DNA from: Micropruina sonneratiae
GTDB taxonomy: Bacteria; Actinomycetota; Actinomycetes; Propionibacteriales; Propionibacteriaceae
Direction of reading: 5' to 3'
Length of the DNA stretch: 64,000 nt
Assembly (NCBI RefSeq): GCF_025972045.1
Contig: NZ_JAPDHX010000004.1
Location: forward strand, 346,337-410,336
The notes below the pieces were generated by a model. The model searched no databases, was not told the DNA's origin, and worked only from the letters and a program-made list of their open reading frames with translations. The translations under genes were made by a program, and so were the position numbers. Positions within the stretch are counted from its first letter, which is position 1, and every line of letters begins with the position of its first letter. Positions 20,412 to 29,157 of this stretch are shown piece after piece.

Positions 20412-20924
20412 ATGGCTGACGAGCAGGTTGACACGATCTGGCTGACCCAGGAGGCGTTCGACGCCGCCACCGCGGAACTTGAGCACCTCAAGGGAAACGG
20501 GCGCGCAGAGGTCCGTGCCAAGATCGCGCGGGCCCGCGATGAGGGGGACCTGAGTGAGAACGCGGGCTACCACGCCGCCCGCGAGGAACAGGGACAGCAG
20601 GAGCTCCGCATCCGGCAATTGGAGTCGATGTTGCGGCACGCCCAGGTGGGCGAAGCGCCCGCCGGGGCGTCCGACGAGGTGGCGCCGGGCAACCAGGTGA
20701 CCATCTACTACGACGACGACCCCGACGACACCGACACCTTCCTGCTCGGCTCACGCGAACTCATGGCGCTGGACGATTCGACCGACATCGAGGTGTTCTC
20801 GCCGCAGTCCCCACTGGGCACGGCGATCATCGGCCGAAAGGTCGGCGAGAAGGTCAGCTACGAGGCGCCGAATGGCAAGCCGATCGAGGTGACCATCCTC
20901 GAGGTCCACCCCTACCAGGGCTGA
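20412..20924 (+). CDS. greA: Transcription elongation factor GreA
   Basis: 170 residues, normal family length. The N-terminal coiled coil contains the tip motif GDLSENAGYHAAREEQ, whose acidic residues reach the RNA polymerase active site to stimulate cleavage of backtracked RNA. The C-terminal FKBP-like domain includes SPLGTAIIGRKVGE. It is monocistronic, with its own leaderless-type promoter. Confidence 0.95.
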   Translation: MADEQVDTIWLTQEAFDAATAELEHLKGNGRAEVRAKIARARDEGDLSENAGYHAAREEQGQQELRIRQLESMLRHAQVGEAPAGASDEVAPGNQVTIYYDDDPDDTDTFLLGSRELMALDDSTDIEVFSPQSPLGTAIIGRKVGEKVSYEAPNGKPIEVTILEVHPYQG

Positions 20925-20928
20925 TCCT

Positions 20929-21161
20929 CTACGAGGCGTTCGAGCCTTCGAGCGCCTGACAGACCTCGACCGCCCGCAGGCCGTCCGCAAGGGTGACCGC
21001 GGGCGGTCTCTCATCGCGTAGGACCGTCAGGATGTCGCGCCACTGGTTGGTGTGGCCGACCTGCCCGATCGCCGCCGGGTCGGACGCCCCCGCTGCGATG
21101 GCCGTTGCCGCCGGCGGTGGCGGCACGTCGCCGAAGGACCAGGTGACGGTCTCGGACTGGG
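20929..21161 (-). pseudogene. C-terminal remnant of a Gfo/Idh/MocA-type oxidoreductase
   Basis: The last 75 or so residues (GHTNQWRDILTVLRDERPPA onward, ending at 20929) resemble the C-terminal end of Gfo/Idh/MocA oxidoreductases, where an NQ.RD.....R segment closes the beta domain. The frame loses similarity at about 21161, where the other remnant begins in the opposite direction. No NAD-binding N-terminal half is present nearby. Identification rests on a short match. Confidence 0.6.
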
Positions 21162-21452
21162 GTCTCGGACTCGGTCGCCATCGCCGGCTCGCCCCCCGGC
21201 CGCTACACGACACCGGTGGGCGGTGAGGTGGAGCTGCGCGCCGACGGCCGGCTCCACGTCGCCGGCACGCCGTACCTGGCGGGAGCGGCCCTGCCGCTGG
21301 CCGCAGCGCTCGGCACGCTGGCGCGCGCCGGGTTCTCCCGGGCGGAGGTGGTGCGGCTGGTGCTGACCAACCCGGCCACCATCGCCGGCATCGAGGTCGG
21401 CCTCGAACCCGGGGCTCGGGCGGTGTTCTGCCAGGCGTCGGCCGCCGGCTGA
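21162..21452 (+). pseudogene. C-terminal remnant of an N-acetylglucosamine-6-phosphate deacetylase-like amidohydrolase
   Basis: The frame reads VSDSVAIAGSPPGRY near the left end, then LHVAGTPYLAGAALPL and LTNPATIAG, which match the final third of NagA-like amidohydrolases (VSDA...AG.PPG.Y, LAGSAL, NPA). The N-terminal metal-binding two thirds are missing; the frame runs directly into the opposite-strand oxidoreductase remnant. A GTG at 21216 is available but would start inside the fold, so a functional protein is unlikely. Confidence 0.65.
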
Positions 21453-21464
21453 CCCGCCCTGACA

Positions 21465-21553
21465 CTGACCCCCTCCCCGCGCTCGCCTAACTACCGAGCG
21501 CTCGCGAAGCTTCGCGAGCGCTCGGTAGTAGGCGAGCAGTACGACGGGGTCAG
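21465..21553. repeat. Long palindrome, copy 3 of the GCTCGCCTAACTACCGAGCG family
   Basis: 21482-21509 pairs with 21510-21536 apart from one bulged base, centred on an AAGCTT site. An outer CTGACCCC (21465-21472) / GGGGTCAG (21546-21553) adds 8 bp. The 20-mer at 21481-21500 is identical to copy 1. It lies between convergent genes and overlaps the last codons of the DUF2089 gene, so it could stop transcription in both directions. Confidence 0.85.
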
Positions 21554-21945
21554 CCCCGGCGGGCCAGCAGGGCGGCCGCCTGGTCGGGGGCCAGGGTTCC
21601 GGCCGCCACCTGAGCGAGCACCTGCTCACGTGAGCCGGGCGTGGGGGGGTCCGGCTCGCCGGCGAGGCCGAGCTTCACCAGCAGGTCGGTGAACCGGGCC
21701 CGCGCGGTCGGGTACGAGACCCCCAGATGCTTCTCGACCTCGCGCAGATTCCCCCGCGAGGACAGGAACACCTCGAGCAACTCGAGCTCCTTGGCGTCCA
21801 GCGCGCAGAACGAGCACCGGGCGAAGTGACCCGACAACTCGGTGCCACAGCCGGGGCAGCCGAGCCGGCTGGTGACCAGTTCGTCGCCGCACACCGGGCA
21901 GTCCACCGGCGGACGGACACCGCTCGTGGCCGTTCGCACGGTCAT
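21550..21945 (-). CDS. DUF2089-family zinc-ribbon/HTH protein
   Basis: 131 residues. Three Cys pairs (CPVC 16-19, CPGC 30-33, CSFC 44-47) form zinc-ribbon-like units, followed by a helix-turn-helix-like stretch, NLREVEKHLGVSYPTARARF (about 65-84). It overlaps the DUF4097 gene by ATGA. DUF2089 proteins often sit next to surface or beta-helix proteins and are thought to regulate them, so it may control the partner gene. Confidence 0.82.
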   Translation of the reverse strand: MTVRTATSGVRPPVDCPVCGDELVTSRLGCPGCGTELSGHFARCSFCALDAKELELLEVFLSSRGNLREVEKHLGVSYPTARARFTDLLVKLGLAGEPDPPTPGSREQVLAQVAAGTLAPDQAAALLARRG

Positions 21946-22832
21946 CGCAGGTCCGCCTTGATGGTCGCCCAGCCCATCACCACGCCGACGTCGAGCCGGG
22001 CGGCGCCGTTGCCGAGCACCACCTCGTCGACGCTGTCGTTGTCGGCGCCGGCCCAGCTGACCTTGCCCAGCTGCACCTCGCTGCGCACAGTGACGTTCGA
22101 CCGCTCGCCCAGGGTGATGTCGAGCGAACCCGACTCGCACCGGATCCGCGAGCGGCCCGTCGCCAGGTCGCCGCGGATCGTGGCCGAGCCGGCCTGCACC
22201 AGCACGTCGTTTGCCTCGGCGACCCTGTCGAGGGTCGCCCCGCCGGCGGTCACCCGCACCTTGCCCAAGTAGGGCACGCCCTCGGTGGTGAGCGTGCCAC
22301 CGGTAACCTCGGCGTCCACCGTGATGCCGGGGTTGACCCGCACCAGCAGTTCCTTGCCCAGGCCGAGCGCGCGCAGGTCGTCGAAGCTGCGCGGCGGGCG
22401 CAGGATGAAGCCGTCCAGGCTCGGGCCCTGGTCGCCGTCGCTGGTCACCTCGAGGACCGAGCCGGTCCGGCGCAGCACGTGCGGGCCGTCCACCGACGCG
22501 GTGGCGACCGCGCCGTCCGCTACCACCCGGACGCGCCGGCCCACGGCCCGCACGCTGATCCGGTCCACACCCTTGGTGCCGGACGCCTGCCGGGCCCGCG
22601 GCGGCGGCGTCTCGTCCACGAACGGCGGCTGGCTGAAGACACCGGCGGAATGCTGAGGGCCGTCGGCGGCGACCTCGTCGGCCACCTCGGCGTCGGAGGG
22701 TTCGCCCGACCGCGCCGCAGCGGCCTCCGCCGCCGCCTTCGCCTCGTCGATCCGGCGGGCCGCCTCGGCGGCGTCGATCCGTCCGGCTGCGAGGTCTTCG
22801 AGAATGGTGGTGAGATCCGGTTCAGCTGCCAT
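21942..22832 (-). CDS. DUF4097-like beta-repeat protein with SHOCT-like N-terminus
   Basis: 296 residues. The N-terminal 30 residues (ILEDLAAGRIDAAEAARRID) form a short SHOCT-like helical motif. After an Ala-rich linker, residues 90-296 are regular beta repeats of the DUF4097 adhesin-like type. There is no signal peptide or membrane segment, so the protein seems cytoplasmic despite the adhesin label. The ATG at 22832 is preceded by TAGATT and 6 nt. It is co-transcribed with DUF2089. Confidence 0.8.
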   Translation of the reverse strand: MAAEPDLTTILEDLAAGRIDAAEAARRIDEAKAAAEAAAARSGEPSDAEVADEVAADGPQHSAGVFSQPPFVDETPPPRARQASGTKGVDRISVRAVGRRVRVVADGAVATASVDGPHVLRRTGSVLEVTSDGDQGPSLDGFILRPPRSFDDLRALGLGKELLVRVNPGITVDAEVTGGTLTTEGVPYLGKVRVTAGGATLDRVAEANDVLVQAGSATIRGDLATGRSRIRCESGSLDITLGERSNVTVRSEVQLGKVSWAGADNDSVDEVVLGNGAARLDVGVVMGWATIKADLR

Positions 22833-22838
22833 GCAGCA

Positions 22839-22844
22839 AATCTA
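22839..22844 (-). promoter_or_regulatory. Leaderless -10 box before the DUF4097 operon
   Basis: TAGATT on the minus strand, then 6 nt, then the ATG at 22832. Confidence 0.5.
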
Positions 22845-22877
22845 AACCCGAGTTTCGAGAATATAAAGCTCCAGGGC

Positions 22878-24047
22878 TCAGTGGTTTCCCTTAGCGTCTG
22901 CCGACACCGGCCCGTGCATCCCCCGCAGCGAGCGGATGAACGCCGCCCCGAACGCCATCACCGGAATCGCGACCAGGGCACCGACGATGCCGCCCAGCTG
23001 GGCGCCGATCGCGATGCCGAGCAGAACGGCCAACGGGTGCAGCGAGGCCGCCCGGCCCAGCAGCAGCGGCTGCAGCAGGTGCGACTCCAGCCACATCACC
23101 GCGATCGTGCCGCCCAGCATGATCAGCGCCGCCACCCAGCCGTGGGTGATCAGCGCCAGCGACGTGGCGACCGTGCCGGCGATCACGGCACCGACGACGG
23201 GGATGAAGCAGACGACGAAGGTGAGCGCGAACAGCGCCAGCGCCATCGGGACGCCGATGAACGCCGCGATGATCGCGACACCGGCGGCGTCCACGGCGGA
23301 GACGATGACCTGCGCGCGCATGTAGCTGACCAGGGACGCCCAGCCGCGCTCGGCCGCGGTGTGGGCGTCGCCCTGGTAGCGCTCGGGCAGCAGGCCGCGG
23401 AACCCCTGCCACAGGTGCTGCCCCTCGGCCAGGAAGAAGAAGGTCGCGATCAGCGCGATGGCCAGGCCGGCGAAGAAGTGGCCGACCGACGTCCCGACCT
23501 TGGCCGCGTAGCCGGCCAGCAGATCGCGCGAGTCACTGATCCAGGTGGTCAGCGAGTTCATCCACTGGTCGATCTGAGCCTGGTCGATGCCCAGCGGCCC
23601 CTCCCCCAGCCACTGCACCAACTGGTTGAAGCCGGCCACCGACTGGTCGACCAGCTCGGGCGCCTGCTTCGCCGCGGTCGCGCCGATGCCCCAGCCGATA
23701 CCCGCGACGATCAACGCCAGGACGAGCAGGCAGGCCGCGGCGGACAGCAACGGATGCCAGTTCCACTGCTTGAGCCGGTGCGCCAGCGGCGCCATCAGCG
23801 CGGTCAGCAGGAAGGCGATGGCGAGCGGGACGCTGACCTCGGAGAACTCGCCGAGAAGCCAGCCGACCCCCCAGATGACGGCGGCGAACAGCAGCCCCCG
23901 CCATGCCCAGCCGGCGGCGGTGCGGACACCCTGCGGGATGACTTCTTCCGCCGCGGCCGGTTGCTCGACGAGCACGACCTGGGGCTCGGGGCTGGTCACC
24001 TGGGTCGAGACGCGCCGGCGGGATCGACGAAACAGGCTGAACGACAC
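22878..24047 (-). CDS. AI-2E family transporter
   Basis: 389-residue membrane protein with about eight hydrophobic segments and the family's cytoplasmic loop before the last four helices. AI-2E (TqsA/PerM-type) proteins export autoinducer-2 or other solutes; several members are Na+/H+ antiporters, so the substrate here is open. The GTG at 24047 has AAGGA 6 nt upstream; a longer ATG start at 24110 is disfavoured. It diverges from the SigK-controlled molybdoenzyme gene. Confidence 0.85.
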   Translation of the reverse strand: MSFSLFRRSRRRVSTQVTSPEPQVVLVEQPAAAEEVIPQGVRTAAGWAWRGLLFAAVIWGVGWLLGEFSEVSVPLAIAFLLTALMAPLAHRLKQWNWHPLLSAAACLLVLALIVAGIGWGIGATAAKQAPELVDQSVAGFNQLVQWLGEGPLGIDQAQIDQWMNSLTTWISDSRDLLAGYAAKVGTSVGHFFAGLAIALIATFFFLAEGQHLWQGFRGLLPERYQGDAHTAAERGWASLVSYMRAQVIVSAVDAAGVAIIAAFIGVPMALALFALTFVVCFIPVVGAVIAGTVATSLALITHGWVAALIMLGGTIAVMWLESHLLQPLLLGRAASLHPLAVLLGIAIGAQLGGIVGALVAIPVMAFGAAFIRSLRGMHGPVSADAKGNH

Positions 24048-24096
24048 GGGGGTGTCCTTTCGTGAGGTCGGCGCCCACCCTACTGTGGACGAGGTA

Positions 24097-24125
24097 CCAA
24101 TCCAGGGCACCGGTCGGCTCCGAAT
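24097..24125 (+). promoter_or_regulatory. SigK-type promoter of the molybdoenzyme gene
   Basis: CCAATCC (24097-24103), 16-nt spacer, CCGAAT (24120-24125), 23 bp upstream of the ATG. It nearly matches the promoter at 25709-25736, and both resemble the mycobacterial SigK consensus as I recall it (-35 CCATCC, -10 CCGAAT). sigK lies 2.4 kb downstream. Confidence 0.7.
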
Positions 24126-24148
24126 GCAGCGTGACCGAAGGAGGCGCG

Positions 24149-25666
24149 ATGCCCACCGAGAGAACTCCAGGGACGTCGCAGGGCCCTGTCGTCGGCGTGC
24201 TGGCCACCATCACCGGCCTGGCCGCCGGGCATCTGATCGCCGGACTGGTCTCGCCCGTCTCGTCGCCGGCGGTCGCCGTGGCCGGCCGGATGATCGACCT
24301 GGCGCCGACCCCCGTGAAGGAGTGGGCGGTCTCCACCCTGGGCACCAACGACAAGCCCGTACTGGTCGGCGGCGTCATCGTCGTCGTGCTCGCCCTGGGT
24401 GCCCTGATCGGTGCGCTCGCCGTGCGCCGGACCTGGCTGGTCTGGGCCGGGCCGGCGGTGCTCAGCCTGATCGCCGCCGTGGCTGCCGTGACGGCACCGT
24501 CGTCCGGTTCGCTGGCCCTGCTGCCCGCGGCGGTGACGTTCGGCGTGGGGACGGCCGTGTTGTGGTGGTTGTTGCCCCGGCGTCCGGTCGACGAGCCGCA
24601 GGGCGCACCGCGTGCCCTGCCCCGGCGCGCCTTCCTGACCGGCACCGCGGCGGCCGGCGTCGGCAGCGCCGCGGCGGTGATCGGCGGGCAGTGGTTCGCC
24701 AACCGCACGACCGCCGCGACCGATGTCGTACTGCCCCGGGCCGGCGAGACGCTCGCGCCGCTCAGTGAGGGGCTGTCCGTGGACGGGTTGTCGCCGTGGA
24801 CGACCCCGAACGCCGACTTCTACCGGGTCGACATCAGCCTGCTGGTGCCCTCGGTGTCGGTGGACGACTGGCGGTTGAGCATCGACGGCCTCGTCGACCA
24901 CCCGTTCAGCCTCACCTGGCAGGAGCTGACCGCGTTGCCGCTGATCGAGCGCGACGTCACCCTGAACTGCGTCAGCAACGAGGTCGGCGGGCCCTACATC
25001 GGCGGTGCGCGCTGGCTGGGCGTGCGCACCCGCGACCTGCTCGAGCGGGCCGGCGTCCAGGCCGGCGCCGATCAGGTGCTGAGCCGCTCCACCGACGGGT
25101 TCACCGTCAGCACCCCGATCCAGGCGCTGACCGACGACCGGGACGCCCTGGTGGCGATCGGCATGAACGGCAGGCCGCTGCCGGCCGAGCACGGCTTCCC
25201 GGCGCGGCTGATCACGCCCGGGCTGTACGGCTACGTCGGGGCGACCAAGTGGCTCACCCAGCTCACCCTCACCACCTACGCCCAGCAGGCCTCGTATTGG
25301 ACGCAGCGCGGGTGGGCCGAGCAGGGACCGGTCAAGCCGTCCAGCCGGATCGACGTGCCGCGTCCGTTGGCCCGGATCCAGCCCGGTGAGGTGATCGTGG
25401 CCGGCGTCGCCTGGGCCCAGCACATCGGCGTCGCCCGGGTCCAGGTGCGCATCGACGGCGGCGAATGGCGCGAGGCGACGATGGGCCCGGACGCCGGCAT
25501 CGACTTCTGGCGCCAGTGGAAGTACGTCTGGCAGGCCGACTCCGGCCAGCACACCCTGGAGTGCCGCGTCATCGACGACAACGGCAGCCCCCAGACAGAG
25601 CAGCGGGCCACACCCTTCCCCGATGGCGCCTCCGGCCTGCAGAGCGTCGTGCTGAACGTCGACTGA
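24149..25666 (+). CDS. Membrane-anchored sulfite-oxidase-like molybdopterin oxidoreductase
   Basis: 505 residues. The first 150 contain about four membrane helices, then a twin-arginine-like PRRAFLTG near residue 155 and a second hydrophobic segment, placing the catalytic part outside. The molybdenum-ligand Cys is Cys 274 in [10 protein letters not shown]. After it come the molybdopterin-binding domain and an Ig-like dimerisation domain ([10 protein letters not shown] to LECRVID). AAGGAGG precedes the ATG. It probably oxidises a sulfur compound or reduces a sulfoxide; substrate unknown. The SigK-type promoter ties it to the fasciclin/sigK/rskA genes. Confidence 0.92.
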   Translation: MPTERTPGTSQGPVVGVLATITGLAAGHLIAGLVSPVSSPAVAVAGRMIDLAPTPVKEWAVSTLGTNDKPVLVGGVIVVVLALGALIGALAVRRTWLVWAGPAVLSLIAAVAAVTAPSSGSLALLPAAVTFGVGTAVLWWLLPRRPVDEPQGAPRALPRRAFLTGTAAAGVGSAAAVIGGQWFANRTTAATDVVLPRAGETLAPLSEGLSVDGLSPWTTPNADFYRVDISLLVPSVSVDDWRLSIDGLVDHPFSLTWQELTALPLIERDVTLNCVSNEVGGPYIGGARWLGVRTRDLLERAGVQAGADQVLSRSTDGFTVSTPIQALTDDRDALVAIGMNGRPLPAEHGFPARLITPGLYGYVGATKWLTQLTLTTYAQQASYWTQRGWAEQGPVKPSSRIDVPRPLARIQPGEVIVAGVAWAQHIGVARVQVRIDGGEWREATMGPDAGIDFWRQWKYVWQADSGQHTLECRVIDDNGSPQTEQRATPFPDGASGLQSVVLNVD

Positions 25667-25708
25667 CCCCGGACCGGCGGAACCGTCCCCAACAGATCAC
25701 GATCCGCA

Positions 25709-25736
25709 CCAATCCGGACGCCGGGGCGCTCCGAAT
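25709..25736 (+). promoter_or_regulatory. SigK-type promoter of the fasciclin lipoprotein gene
   Basis: CCAATCC (25709-25715), 15-nt spacer, CCGAAT (25731-25736), 58 bp upstream of the ATG. It shares its -35 and -10 with the promoter at 24.1 kb. Confidence 0.7.
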
Positions 25737-25794
25737 CCCTTCTGACAGTGAGGTACACCACCGCCGGATCCTCCCGGCAGAAGGAGACACCATC

Positions 25795-26448
25795 ATGCGC
25801 ACCTCGATCAGGATCGCCGGGCTCAGCGCCGCTCTGCTGCTTCCGCTGGCCGCGTGCAGCACCACCGCCACCCCGATGTCCAGCGGGTCCGAACCCATGA
25901 CGTCGTCATCGAGCATGCCGATGACCTCGTCGTCGAGCATGCCGATGTCGCCGTCGATGGGGGCGTCCGACACCGCAATGGCCCAGTTCGGCCCGGGCTG
26001 CGCGTCGGTGCCCACGAGTGGCGCCGGCTCGTTCGAAGGCATGGCCAAGGACCCGGTCGCGACCGCGGCGAGCAACAACCCGGCGTTGTCCACCCTGGTG
26101 ACGGCCGTGAAGAAGGCCGGTCTGGTGGACACCCTCAACAACGCGTCCGACATCACCGTCTTCGCCCCGGTCGACGACGCCTTCGCCAAGCTCCCCAAGA
26201 AGGACCTGGACGCGGCGCTGAAGGACAAGAAGATGCTGACCAAGATCCTCACCAACCACGTGGTCGAGGGACGGCTCTCGCCCGACCAGTTGGCGGGCGA
26301 ACACAAGACGCTCGCCGGGGGCACCATCACCGTGACCGGCTCCGGCGAGGACTTCATGGTCGGTGAAGCCACCGTCGTGTGCGGCAACGTCCAGACCGCG
26401 AATGCGACGGTCTACCTCATCGACGGCGTCCTGATGCCGTCGATGTGA
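25795..26448 (+). CDS. Fasciclin-domain lipoprotein (MPT70/MPT83-like)
   Basis: 217 residues. A lipoprotein signal ends in LPLAAC (Cys 21). A low-complexity Ser/Met linker with repeated SSSMPM follows, then one fasciclin domain (about 75-215: [47 protein letters not shown]). It would be anchored outside the membrane. AGAAGGAG precedes the ATG. The mycobacterial counterparts MPT70/MPT83 are the classic SigK targets, in line with the upstream promoter and the adjacent sigK-rskA. Confidence 0.92.
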   Translation: MRTSIRIAGLSAALLLPLAACSTTATPMSSGSEPMTSSSSMPMTSSSSMPMSPSMGASDTAMAQFGPGCASVPTSGAGSFEGMAKDPVATAASNNPALSTLVTAVKKAGLVDTLNNASDITVFAPVDDAFAKLPKKDLDAALKDKKMLTKILTNHVVEGRLSPDQLAGEHKTLAGGTITVTGSGEDFMVGEATVVCGNVQTANATVYLIDGVLMPSM

Positions 26449-26454
26449 CCCGAT

Positions 26455-26476
26455 CGCGGCTTCGGGGGGAGCCGCG
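26455..26476 (+). terminator. Hairpin after the fasciclin gene
   Basis: CGCGGCT (26455-26461) pairs with AGCCGCG (26470-26476) just after the stop, without a T tract. It likely separates the lipoprotein transcript from sigK. Confidence 0.5.
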
Positions 26477-26581
26477 AGCGTGGGGCGTGGTGGCTGCCTC
26501 AACGGGTCGAGACGCCACGCCCCGCCTCAAAAGGGGAGGACGCCGGCGACAGCGACGCGTAGGGTCGCCGCCAGGAGGGAG

Positions 26582-27160
26582 GTGGAGGCCGTCGACGAGC
26601 CACGTGGGAGTGATCCGGTCGGGCACGCGCTGCTGGCGTGCGCCGCCGGCGAACAGTCCGCGATGGCCACGCTCTACGACCTCACCGCCGCGAAGGTGTA
26701 CGGGCTCGCGCTGCGGGTGCTGCGCAATCCCGCGCTCGCCGAGGAGGTCGCGCAGGAGATCTTCGTGGAGGCGTGGCAGCGCTGCGCGGGCTACGCGCCC
26801 GACCGCGGCAGCGGCCTGGCGTGGTTGCTCACCATCACCCACCGCCGGGCGGTGGACCGGGTCCGCTCGGTCCAGGCCTCGACGGTGCGGGACTCGGCCT
26901 ACGGACTGGAGGACGCGGCCGCCGGACAGCCCGACGTGGCCGAGCAGGCGGTGGCGTCGGTGGAGGCCGGACGGGTGCGCAAGGCCCTGCACGGGCTCAG
27001 CCACCTGCAACGCCAGGCGGTCGAACTGGCCTTCCTGGACGGCCTCACGCATGCCGAGGTGGCCGACGAATTGCGGGTCCCGCTCGGTACGGTGAAATCC
27101 CGGATCAGAGACGGAGTGACCCGGCTGAAGGCGGCGTTGGGGGGTGACGGTCATGACTGA
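26582..27160 (+). CDS. sigK: ECF RNA polymerase sigma factor SigK
   Basis: 192-residue ECF sigma factor. Region 2 includes LRNPALAEEVAQEIFVEAWQ and the -10-binding WLLTITHRRAVDRVRS stretch; region 4 includes LSHLQRQAVELAFLDGLTHA and the HTH AEVADELRVPLGTVKSRIRD. SigK is assigned because of the coupled RskA-type anti-sigma gene and the fasciclin gene with a SigK-type promoter. The start is taken as GTG 26582, right after AGGAGGGAG, with TAGGGT about 16 nt upstream; it is tight against the RBS, so it is not certain. I saw no CCGAAT-type promoter directly upstream, so autoregulation is not evident. Confidence 0.88.
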   Translation: MEAVDEPRGSDPVGHALLACAAGEQSAMATLYDLTAAKVYGLALRVLRNPALAEEVAQEIFVEAWQRCAGYAPDRGSGLAWLLTITHRRAVDRVRSVQASTVRDSAYGLEDAAAGQPDVAEQAVASVEAGRVRKALHGLSHLQRQAVELAFLDGLTHAEVADELRVPLGTVKSRIRDGVTRLKAALGGDGHD

Positions 27161-27923
27161 CGACCTGCACGACCAGGTGGCGGGCTACGCGATGGACGCG
27201 CTCACGCCCGACGAGCGTGCCGCCTTCGAGGCCCACCTGGCGCAGTGCGCCGACTGCCGGGACGAACTGGACGGCCTGCGCGAGACCCTGGCCGACTGGG
27301 GCTCCGACTTCGCCGTCGAACCTCCCGAGACGCTGCGCGCCGCGGTGCTGGACGCCGTGGCACAGTTGCCCGCGCCGAGTGCGCAGGCCGCCAAGGAGCC
27401 ACCGATCACCGACACCCGGCCGGCCACCGACGACCCGCCGGCCACCGACACCCAGCCGGCCACCGTCACCGCCCTGCCCGCACGCGACCGCTCCGGCTGG
27501 GAGCGTTGGCGTGTGCTGGTCGCCGCGGCCCTGGCCGTGGTCGCAGTGATCGGGATCTCGGTGTGGCAGCCGTGGGCGCCGCGCGCGATCACCGCCGCCG
27601 ACGTGCTCGCCGCACCGGACGCCGTGCGCGCCACGTCGTCCGCCCCGGGGGGCGGCAGCGCCACCCTGGTGCGGTCGAACTCGCTCGGCCGGGCCGTCCT
27701 GATCACCCAGGGCATGGCCCCCGCGCAGGCGGGCACCGTGCACCAGGCCTGGCTGATGCACCCCAGCGGCGGGCCGACCTCGGCCGGACTGATGGCGGAC
27801 GCCCCCGACCAGACCATGCTGCTCGAGGGCGACGCCCGCGACGCGACCGGTGCGGGCATCAGCGTGGAGCCCCCCGGCGGCTCGACGGAGCCGACCACGG
27901 TGATCATCGAGATCGGGTTGTAG
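27153..27923 (+). CDS. rskA: Membrane-bound anti-sigma-K factor RskA
   Basis: 256 residues. The N-terminal zinc-associated anti-sigma domain has HxxxCxxC (His 28, Cys 32, Cys 35, in HLAQCADC). A Pro/Thr-rich linker is followed by one membrane helix (about 122-142) and an extracytoplasmic RskA domain. It should hold SigK at the membrane until a signal triggers proteolysis. The ATG at 27153 lies 8 nt inside the sigK end, so the two are translated together. Confidence 0.9.
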   Translation: MTDDLHDQVAGYAMDALTPDERAAFEAHLAQCADCRDELDGLRETLADWGSDFAVEPPETLRAAVLDAVAQLPAPSAQAAKEPPITDTRPATDDPPATDTQPATVTALPARDRSGWERWRVLVAAALAVVAVIGISVWQPWAPRAITAADVLAAPDAVRATSSAPGGGSATLVRSNSLGRAVLITQGMAPAQAGTVHQAWLMHPSGGPTSAGLMADAPDQTMLLEGDARDATGAGISVEPPGGSTEPTTVIIEIGL

Positions 27924-27942
27924 CCCGGTCCCGCGGCCCCAC

Positions 27943-27948
27943 TATGTT
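27943..27948 (+). promoter_or_regulatory. Leaderless -10 box before the MFS gene
   Basis: TATGTT, then 6 nt, then the GTG at 27955. Confidence 0.55.
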
Positions 27949-27954
27949 GAGCCG

Positions 27955-29157
27955 GTGAGGTTCAGGTTGGCCAACACGCTGCCGCGCACGGTCGTGATGC
28001 TGGCGGTGTCCGCCTTCTTCGTGGCCGTCGGGTTCGGCGTGATGATCCCGGTGCTGCCGGTGTTCGCCGCGTCGTTCGGGGTGTCCAACTTCCTGATCGG
28101 GCTGGTGGTGTCGGCGTTCGCCGGCTTCCGGCTGGCGATGAGCCCGTTCGTGCGGCGCTTCTCCGACCGGATCGGCCACCGCCGCACGATCGGCATCGGC
28201 ATGTGGATAGTCGGGGTCTCCTCGGCGCTGTGCGGCTTCGCCGGTAGCTACGCCGAACTGCTGGTCTGGCGCGCCGTCGGCGGCGTCGGCTCGGCGATGT
28301 TCACCATCTCGGCCACCGCGCTCCTGCTCGCCAGCGTCGGTCCCGAGCTGCGCGGCCGTGCCAGCGGTCTCTACCAGGGCGGCTTCCTGCTGGGCGGCAT
28401 GACCGGCCCGGCGATCGGCGGGCTGCTCACCCACATCTCGCTGACCGCCCCGTTCTTCTTCTACGCCGGCACGCTGGTGATCTCGGGCACCATCGCGTTC
28501 ACCCAGTTGCACGACCCGCCCGGGATGGCCGAGGCCGCCGCCGCGCCCCCCACCCGGACGCTGCGCGAGGTCACCGCCGACAGCCGGTTCCGGGCCGCCT
28601 GCCTGATGAGCTTCGGGCAGGGCTGGCAGAGCTTCGGCGTCCGTTCGTCTCTGGTGCCGATCCTGGTGGTCACCGGGCTGGGCGCCGACCCGTCCTGGAC
28701 CGGAATCGCGTTCGCGATCGCCGCCGTCGCCCAGACCGCCGCGCTGCCCGCGGCCGGTCGCGCCACCGACGTGATGGGACGCCGTCCGGTGATGGTGGTC
28801 GGCGGGCTGCTCGCGGCCCTGTCGACGCTAGCGATTCCGTTCGCCGGCAACCTGCAGGTGCTGATCGTGCTGCTCTGCGTCTACGGAGTCGGCGCCGCCG
28901 CCCTCGGCACCGCCCCGACCGCCGCGCTGGGCGATGCGACCAAGGGGGCCGGCAGCCAGCCCGTGGCGATCTACTCGATGGTCGGGGACATCGGGGCGAT
29001 CCTCGGCCCGCTGGTGGCGGGCGTGCTGGCCGACCAGCTGGGCATGCCGGCCGCGTTCAGCGTCGGGACGGCGATCCTGCTCGCCGGCACCGTCGCCGCC
29101 GCCCTCATCCCGGCCCGACTCGACAAGCGGAGGCCCGATGCCGAAACCGTTGCCTGA
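27955..29157 (+). CDS. MFS transporter
   Basis: 400-residue major facilitator protein with 12 predicted helices. The motif-A-like loop [16 protein letters not shown] is between helices 2 and 3 (about 60-75), with a repeat form, [16 protein letters not shown], after helix 8. The family includes drug and sugar exporters; the substrate is not readable. Its end overlaps the start of ung by 20 bp, so the two are co-transcribed. Confidence 0.88.
   Translation: MRFRLANTLPRTVVMLAVSAFFVAVGFGVMIPVLPVFAASFGVSNFLIGLVVSAFAGFRLAMSPFVRRFSDRIGHRRTIGIGMWIVGVSSALCGFAGSYAELLVWRAVGGVGSAMFTISATALLLASVGPELRGRASGLYQGGFLLGGMTGPAIGGLLTHISLTAPFFFYAGTLVISGTIAFTQLHDPPGMAEAAAAPPTRTLREVTADSRFRAACLMSFGQGWQSFGVRSSLVPILVVTGLGADPSWTGIAFAIAAVAQTAALPAAGRATDVMGRRPVMVVGGLLAALSTLAIPFAGNLQVLIVLLCVYGVGAAALGTAPTAALGDATKGAGSQPVAIYSMVGDIGAILGPLVAGVLADQLGMPAAFSVGTAILLAGTVAAALIPARLDKRRPDAETVA

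Noticed and set aside
21216..21452. Intact small gene starting at GTG 21216
   Set aside because: The matching amidohydrolase similarity continues upstream of the GTG to about 21162, so this is a truncated gene and not a short complete one.
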